A stretch of DNA of 64,000 bases from CAWCXF01 sp963799455 (GTDB lineage: Bacteria > Pseudomonadota > Alphaproteobacteria > Rhodobacterales > Rhodobacteraceae). The position numbers and the translations under genes are program-made. Below are positions 63,770 through 64,000 of the stretch, piece by piece (the stretch's first letter is position 1; the number at the start of each line of letters is the position of its first letter). The notes beneath the pieces are model-generated. The model was not told the origin of the DNA and ran no database searches. It saw only the letters and a list, made by a program, of their open reading frames with translations. The stretch covers positions 1,240,001-1,304,000 of the forward strand of contig CAWCXF010000007.1 of the NCBI GenBank assembly GCA_963799455.1. Reading direction: 5' to 3'.

Positions 63770-64000
63770 GTGGCCGAGCCGCAGTTCATCGACACACCCC
63801 GGGGCCGCCGCATCGCGTTCCGCCGCACGGCGGGGAGGGGTCCGGGGATCGTGTTCCTGCCGGGCTTCCGCTCGGACATGGAGGGCGACAAGGCGACCCG
63901 TCTGGAGGCCTTCGCCCGCGCCCGCGGTCAGGCGTTCCTGCGCTTCGACTACTCGGGCCATGGCCTGAGCGGGGGCGCCTTCGAGGAGGGCACGATCGGC
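63770..64000 (+). CDS. Alpha/beta hydrolase, N-terminal part (runs off window)
   Basis: 77 residues from GTG 63770 with ggagggagg upstream: FIDTPRGRRIAFRRTAGRGP, then GIVFLPGFRSDMEGDKATRL and FLRFDYSGHGLSGGAFEEG, the opening strands of an alpha/beta hydrolase with an LPGF oxyanion strand, as in ABHD10-like thioesterases. The catalytic Ser lies beyond the window end. Divergent from the ArsR-SRPBCC fusion and sharing its operators, so likely co-regulated. Confidence 0.8.
   Translation, partial: MAEPQFIDTPRGRRIAFRRTAGRGPGIVFLPGFRSDMEGDKATRLEAFARARGQAFLRFDYSGHGLSGGAFEEGTIG

Overview
The window is GC-rich (roughly 70 percent by eye) and reads as chromosomal DNA of an alphaproteobacterium in the Rhodobacterales. 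Grounds: a pyruvate dehydrogenase operon whose E1-beta carries its own N-terminal lipoyl domain, the pgk/fructose-bisphosphate aldolase/peptidyl-prolyl isomerase and tyrS-anmK neighbourhoods, a short alpha-type proS next to lolC-lolD, an HdaA-like DnaA paralogue beside ppk-ppx, SdhE, an LdtR-like MarR regulator, ThyX and a VPLPA-type sorting protein. Almost all genes are housekeeping; no integrase, transposase, rRNA or tRNA was recognised.

Layout. 1-5.1 kb: cysE 3' end, then (minus strand) pdhA, a small coiled-coil gene, pdhB, an AT-richer 89-codon ORF and pdhC, with ftsB upstream. 5.3-16.5 kb: AidB-like acyl-CoA dehydrogenase, class I aldolase, pgk, tandem cyclophilins, tyrS/anmK, a PRC-barrel-like exported protein, eno, an EamA exporter. 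16.5-22.8 kb: a gene-poor decayed stretch, ZntB, PhzF-like protein, Na+/H+ antiporter, a spaced palindromic repeat array and a broken EamA gene. 22.8-33 kb: SelO, an Mrr-like nuclease, nucleoside hydrolase, iron-binding protein, mazG, tpiA, a YbjN-like protein, and sufA/sufT split by an acetyltransferase and a decayed LysR gene. 33-45 kb: ppx-ppk, hdaA, a PerM-type protein, proS, lolC-lolD, a cytochrome c flanked by a partial lolD duplication, a YdcZ-like gene. 45.1-46.8 kb: an AT-rich islet with two decayed DUF2971 copies. 46.8-57.8 kb: parE, a histidine kinase-like protein, a sorting-signal protein, a MATE pump, an aminotransferase, XRE regulator, sdhE, ldtR, a DUF1194 protein, a glyoxalase, thyX. 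57.8-64 kb: an AT-rich islet with a solitary HsdR-N-type nuclease, higBA, a coiled-coil membrane protein, thrS, an ArsR-SRPBCC fusion with a triple operator, and a partial hydrolase.

Two patterns run through the window. First, nine sites in eight genes, including parE and thrS which should be indispensable, carry one extra base each; deleting it restores the expected protein. This looks more like systematic sequence error than gene death. Second, short tandem repeats are common. Units inside reading frames are 12, 15, 18 or 27 nt (multiples of three); those outside are 17 or 28 nt. Several conserved proteins have gained low-complexity repeat insertions this way (AidB-like, PhzF-like, LolD, PerM-like, E2). 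AT-rich islets sit at gene borders and in places appear to have replaced the last residues of neighbouring genes.

All family calls are from reading the translations; no database search was possible.
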